This document shows positions 59,041 through 64,000 of a stretch of DNA of 64,000 nt, piece after piece. The notes beneath the pieces are model-generated. The model had not been told where the DNA came from. It made no database searches and saw only the letters and a list, made by a program, of their open reading frames with translations. The DNA is from Papilionanthe hookeriana x Papilionanthe teres. Taxonomy: Eukaryota; Streptophyta; Magnoliopsida; Asparagales; Orchidaceae. The stretch is taken from positions 61,157,334-61,221,333 of the forward strand of contig CM040434.1 of the NCBI GenBank assembly GCA_022702705.1. Direction: 5' to 3'. A program made the translations under genes and the position numbers. Position 1 is the first letter of the stretch. The number at the start of each line of letters is the position of its first letter.

Positions 59041-59780
59041 ATGAACCTTACTTAAACTTAAACCTTACTTACATTAGGTTTAAGTAAGCTTTAAACCCTA
59101 ATTAAGTTTAACCCACATTAAACCTAATTAATTAACTTAAAACCTTACTTACATTAGGTATAAGTAACCTTTAAACCCTAATTAGGTTTAACCTACATTA
59201 AACCAAATTAATTAACTTAAACCTTCCTTACATTAGGTTTATGTAACATTTAAACCCTAATTAGGTTTAACCTACATTAAACCTAATTAACTAACTTAAA
59301 CCTTACTTACATTAGGTTTAAGTAACTTTTAAACCCTAATTAGGTTTAACCCACATTAAACCTAATTAACTAACTTAAACCTTACTTACCTTAGGTTTAA
59401 GTAACCTTTAAACCCTAAATAGGTTTAACCCACATTAAACCTAATTAATTAACTTAAGCCTTACTTACATTAGGTTTAAGAAACCTTTAAACACTAATTA
59501 GATTTAACCCATATTAAACCTAATTAACTAACTTAAACCTTACTTATATTAGGTTTAAGTAACCTTTAAACTCAAATTAGGTTTAACCCACATTAAAACT
59601 AATTAATTACCTTAAACCTTACTTACATTAGGTTTAAGTAAACTTTAAACTCTAATTAGGTTTAACCCACATTAAACTTAATTAATTAACTTAAACCTTA
59701 CTTACATTAGATTTAAGTAACCTTTAAACCCTAATTAGGTTTAACCCACATTAAACCTAATTAATTAACTTAAACCTTAT
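59041..59780. repeat. Tandem array, about 79-bp unit
   Basis: About nine copies of a unit with ACTTAAACCTTACTTACATT, AGGTTTAAGTAACC, TTTAAACCCTAATTAGG and TTTAACCCACATTAAACC. Starts of ACATTAGG at 59071, 59151, 59230 and 59310 give a period of 79-80 bp. Most units hold AAACCCTAA. Confidence 0.88.
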
Positions 59781-60320
59781 GTTTAAGTAACCCTAAACCA
59801 ATCAGACTTAACCATAATTAAGTCTAATTAATCAATTAAACTTACCTAAATTAGGCTTAATTAACCCTAAACCAATTAGACTTAACCCATATTAAGTCTA
59901 ATTAACCAATTAAACCTTACCCAAATTAGGTTTAATTAATCCTAAACCAATTAGAATTAACCCATATTAAGTCTAATTAATCAATAAACCTTACCCAAAT
60001 TAGGTTTAATTAATCCTAAACTAATTAGACTTAACCCATATTAAGTCTAATTAATCAATTAATCCTTACCCAAATTAGGTTTAATTAATCCTAAACCAAT
60101 TAGACTTAACCCATATTAAGTCTAATTAATCAATTAAACATTTCCCAAATTAGGTTTAATTAATCCTAAATCAATTAGACTTAACCCTTATTAAGTTTAA
60201 TTAATCAATTAAACCTTACCCAAATTAGGTTTAATTAATCCTAAACCAATTAGACTTAACCATATTAAGTATAATTGACCAATTAAACCTTACTCTAATT
60301 AGGTTTAATTAATCCTAAAT
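59781..60320. repeat. Tandem array, about 75-bp unit
   Basis: CCAAATTAGG starts at 59921, 59995, 60070, 60145 and 60220, a period of 74-75 bp. The unit reads CTTAACCCATATTAAGTC, TAATTAATCAATTAAACC and TTAATTAATCCTAAACC. It seems derived from the neighbouring 79-bp unit. Confidence 0.85.
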
Positions 60321-61090
60321 CAAACTTGAGTTCAATCCATATTAAACTTAAGTCAACCTTAAGTTTAGGTTCAATCTAACTTGAACCTAACTTAAATTAA
60401 ACTTAAATCAAACTTGAGTTCAATCCATATTAAACTTAAGTCAACCTTAAGTTTAGGTTCAATCTAATTTAAACCTAACTTAAATTAAACCTAAATCAAA
60501 CTTGAGTTCAACCCATATTGAACTTAAGTTAACCTTAAATTTAGGTTCAATCTAACTTGAACCTAACTTAAATTAAACCTAAATCAAACATGAGTTCAAT
60601 CCATATTGACCTTAAGTCAACCTTTAGTTTAGGATCAATCTAACTTGAATCTAACTTAAATTAAACCTAAATCAAACTTGAGTTCAACCCATATTGAACT
60701 TAAGTAAACCTTAAGTTTAGGTTCAATCTAACTTGAACCTAACTTAAATCAAACCTAAATCAAACTTGAGTTCAACCCATATTGAACTTAAGTCAACCTT
60801 AAGTTTAGGTTCAATCTAACTTGAACCTAACTTAAATCAAATCTAAATCAAACTTGAGTTCGACCTATATTGAACATAAGTAAACCTTAAGTTTATGTTC
60901 AATCTAACTTGAACCTAACTTAAATCAAACCTAAATTAAAATTGAGTTCAACCCATATTGTACTTAAGTCAACATTAAGTTTAGGTTCAATCTAACTTGA
61001 ACCTAACTTAAATCAAACCTAAAATAAACTTGAGTTCAATAAATATAAAAAACTTGAATCAACCATAAGTTTAGGTTCAATCTAACTTGA
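60321..61090. repeat. Tandem array, about 88-bp unit
   Basis: ACTTGAGTTC starts at 60324, 60412 and 60500, a period of 88 bp; about eight copies. Words include CATATTGAACTTAAGTCAAC and GTTTAGGTTCAATCTAACTT. A decayed, shorter-period relative (ACATTAAGTTCAA words) continues to about 61620. Confidence 0.85.
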
Positions 61091-62079
61091 TTCTAACTTG
61101 ACAAAATATCAAGTTTGCCCTAAATCAAACTTAACTCAATATTAAGTTCGACCAAATTAAACTTAATTCAACATTAAGTTCAATGTAAATTGAACTTATT
61201 TTAACAAAAGAATTTTTGATTCAACATTAAGTTCAACCCAAATCGAACTTAATTCAATATTAAGTTCAATCTAAATTGAACTTATTAAGTTTTATCTAAA
61301 TCAAACTTAATTCAACTTTAAGTTCAACCCAAATCAACTTAATTCAACATTAAGTTCAATATAAATTGAACTTATCTTAACAAAAACATTAAGTTTGAAT
61401 TAAATCAAACTCAACTCAATATTAAGTTTACCCAAATCAAACTTAAGTTTAATCAAAATTAAACTTATTTCGACAAAAATAAATCATATTTTTAAGTATT
61501 AAGGTCGACTTAAAACAAATCTAATGTTAAGTTCAACCTAAATCAAATTTTGACTTAAATTGAACTTAAATCAACAAAATTATATGATCGACTTAAGCTA
61601 AATTTAATTAAACGTAACTTGACATAAACTGACATACAAAATCTAAATTGACATAAAACCTCAAACCAGACATAAATCAATATAAAACCTTAAATCTGAC
61701 CAGAATCGACATAACACCCAAAATTAAATCCAAATCAACATAAATTGACATAAAATCCAAAATCCAACCCAAATCAGCATTCAAGATAAAAAAACAATTA
61801 AACATAAATTGACATAAATCTAAATTGACATTTCAACCAAACTTGGACATTCGACAACTCTGAAATAACAGATATTTTACCAGGTAATCTAAATATTTTT
61901 ATGACATTATTTCTGACAATGTTTTCTTTACAGGATGAAGACAAGTTTCATTTAGATTTTCTTTGCATGTTATAGGTGTGCTAACTCTATTTTGTAGGAC
62001 GATGAAGACAGAATGACAGCATTCAAAACAAAACAAAACAAACGAAATAATCAAACTGAAACTGAATGACAAAAGAACA

Positions 62080-62870
62080 TAACATGACATGACATCTGAT
62101 CAAAATTCAATGTAATGATAAAACAACATAACATGACATGAAATCAAACCAAAACAAAATGACATTGCATGACACCAAAACAAAATGAAATGACAAAACA
62201 ACACAACATGACATGACATCAAATCAAAACACAATGAAATGACAAAACAACATAACATGACATGACATCAAATCAAATAAAATGAAATGACAAAACAATA
62301 TGACATGACATGACACCAAATAAATAAATAACAAAATGACACAAGATGACACCCAATAAAATTAACAAAATAAAACAAACAATGACATGATACAATACCG
62401 ACATTTTAGAATAAAAATAAAATAACGACATGACATGGAAATGACATGACATGAAATTAACACAATGAAAATCAAGTAAAACAATAATCAAACCAAACAG
62501 AAAGATAATAGAACAAAACAACACCATGATATTGCAGAACAAAATGACAATATGACAAAACTATATTACAATAACAAAAATGACATTATGACACGACAAA
62601 AAAGACATCACATAACAAAATGACATAACGACATGACATAAAATCACTTGACATTATAACATTACATGACATTACGACATAACATAAAATGACATGACAT
62701 TACGACATCGTTACAATATGACATAAAACAATATGATATATAAACTACGACATTCCGACATGATACATGACATGACATACAAGATGACAAAATGACATTA
62801 CGATGAAACAAAATCCAAAATAAAAAAAACAAAACACAATAAAGTAATGACATACACCCAACATAAACAA
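62080..62870. repeat. TGACA-rich microsatellite-like tract
   Basis: Dominated by ACATGACATGACA and AAATGACAAAACAAC words with irregular spacing. Minus-strand frames here (Cys/Phe/Met-rich) are translations of the repeat. The stretch 61620-62079 before it also holds no gene, only CATAAATTGACATAAA words and a little unique sequence. Confidence 0.8.
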
Positions 62871-63340
62871 AACTTTATGGTTGTATTGATTCTTCAAAAA
62901 CGCACTTCCACGATAACACTTACACTTTTTCGAGGATAATGTTAACCGTAATCCGGAGTTTTCCTATGCAGTCTTAAATACTTAGTATGTAATTAACTAT
63001 AGGAGCTTTCTCCTATAGGTGATTAAAGAACTAGGGATAGGTATTTCACCTACAATACCTCTCTGGTTACCCAAGATCTTCATATAATTTTCTTATACAA
63101 AAAACTTCAGTAATTACACAATATGAAGACTTGTTCTAGGAGATTATCATTTGATCTCTTTTTCTCTCAATGTCTATCATGATTAATCCTTCTTCAAATT
63201 CTCCAAAGACTTCTGATAATAAGTCTAGGTAAGATAAGAATTAGGGCGATAGATATAGAAAGAGAGTGGCGACTCCTTGACATTGACATGATACAGGAAT
63301 TGACGGTGACGACACATGACTACTCGTCGCCATCATTCAA

Positions 63341-64000
63341 CACTTTTATTAACAATTGTATCTAGTTTTTATTAAGAGTAGAATAGAGATTTTGAGTCTA
63401 TGGAGTTAGGCGCCAACCTCTATTGTGTATTGTAAAGGGAAAGCAAAGTTTCAAAAGAAGTTTAAGAGTCTTGTGGAGAGGATTTTCAGATAAGTGTTTA
63501 ACTTTGTTTTAATTTTGGTTTTAAAGTAAAACTTTTTGTGTTTTCACTATGATTTCTACTTTCAAATCAAGTCGTTCTTGTGTTTTCTCCATGGATTCTT
63601 AGTAGATTTCTTTATCTTTTTCCTTTTAAATAATAAAGTAATTGAATTATGGAAAGAAGTTGCGTGAAGTATAGGATTTCAATATTGGAAGAAGTTGTGA
63701 TGATTCACTACGTTGAACTTCATTTACTTCTTGATTTGGCCAATTAAGATGTTAAAATTTGTTGGGAGATTATTTAAGATCCATTGCGGTATTGTCTCAT
63801 ACAATAATTGGAAAGAATCACATGCAATTGTATGGATGAGAATTGTAGTCCATATGGCTGGGTGCAAATAAATAGGAATATATGTTTTTAATGGGGAGTA
63901 AAATTAGAGGACTTTAGAGTGGTAGGCTAAAGCTCCCTAATTTGTTTTGATGTGAAAAATTTGATCATGAGATGTTAGCCCCCCAGGTGGAGGAACTCAA
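63341..64000 (+). repeat. LTR E, part right of D, running off the window
   Basis: From ATCTAGTTTTTATTAAGAG on, this parallels C's LTR from 29718: GCCAACCTCTATTGTG, GAGTCTTGTGGAGAGGATTT, GTGTTTAACTT, CAATGTG-like words, and GATCCATTGCGGTATTGTCT. The last bases (TTAGCCCCCCAGGTGGAGGA) match 30327-30346, so about 530 bp of LTR remains beyond the edge. Whether E is solo or the 5' LTR of a longer element is unknown. Confidence 0.88.

Larger units (their letters stand above)
49451..63335 (+). mobile_element. Unit D: divergent giant LTR-like unit holding a second giant solo LTR
   Basis: D starts TGTTGACCTCACTTTTGTGA and ends GTCGCCATCA. The flanks TTCAC (49446-49450) and TTCAA (63336-63340) form a one-mismatch duplication. 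E resumes after it exactly where C's LTR predicts (TTTCCAC ... ATCTAG). Parts resemble the giant LTR: 58840-58940 with 54180-54260, and 62990-63040 (ATGTAATTAACTATAGG) with 57940-57990. Without the inner LTR, D is about 6.6 kb. It holds no gag-pol, so I read it as a solo LTR of a sister family. Confidence 0.75.

Noticed and set aside
59041..59780. Interstitial telomere from the AAACCCTAA words
   Set aside because: Plant telomeres are uninterrupted TTTAGGG heptamers. Here the motif occurs once per 79-bp unit.
62273..62853. Cys/Phe-rich minus-strand frames resembling membrane proteins
   Set aside because: Produced by the TGACA repeat read in reverse; composition only.
59041..62870. CRISPR-like or centromeric repeat array
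   Set aside because: Units are head-to-tail with no unique spacers, and they are bounded by one LTR. The plant context excludes CRISPR, and the arrays are too short to call a centromere.

Overview
The window is intergenic heterochromatin from a seed plant, probably an angiosperm. Every protein I can recognise comes from a retroelement: three Athila-type Ty3/gypsy elements, one Ogre/Tat-type Ty3/gypsy element and one plant L1-type LINE. I see no host gene, tRNA or rRNA. The sequence is AT-rich and nearly every reading frame is broken. The species cannot be named from this.

Layout. Element A is an Athila-type element on the minus strand (1-25448). Its 3' LTR is cut by the left window edge. Its env-like ORF2a is interrupted by a giant solo LTR (5533-17781), which itself holds an L1 LINE (about 5625-11245). 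A is inserted in the env-like ORF2b of element B, an older Athila-type element (minus strand, 25449-29127 plus 42508-44095). B's reverse transcriptase is split by element C, a complete Athila-type element on the plus strand (29128-42507, LTRs of about 1.75 kb). To the right of B lies F, a decayed Ogre/Tat pol (minus strand, 44096-48930). F is cut in its protease region by E, an Athila-type LTR (plus strand, 48931-49450 resuming at 63341). E is split by D, a giant LTR-like unit (49451-63335). D in turn contains a second giant solo LTR of 7,243 bp (51121-58363) with a perfect 5-bp target duplication, AGGGA.

How the parts fit. Inserts were ordered by target-site duplications, by reading frames that resume on both sides of an insert, and by intact paralogous copies elsewhere in the window. 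The Athila-type elements share one plan: LTR, tRNA-Asp primer site, gag, protease, RT-RNase H, integrase, a conserved block just after the pol stop, then two env-like frames (ORF2a, ORF2b), a purine-rich spacer, polypurine tract and LTR. A short GC-rich inverted-repeat module recurs before each env-like frame and in the LTRs. A TATA-like box stands just before ORF2a in both A and C.

The most unusual material is the giant LTR family. Its LTRs exceed 6.5 kb, carry a terminal hairpin with a compensatory change and a conserved AAGGTAT site. Its divergent member D carries a W-box minisatellite and several AT-rich tandem arrays.
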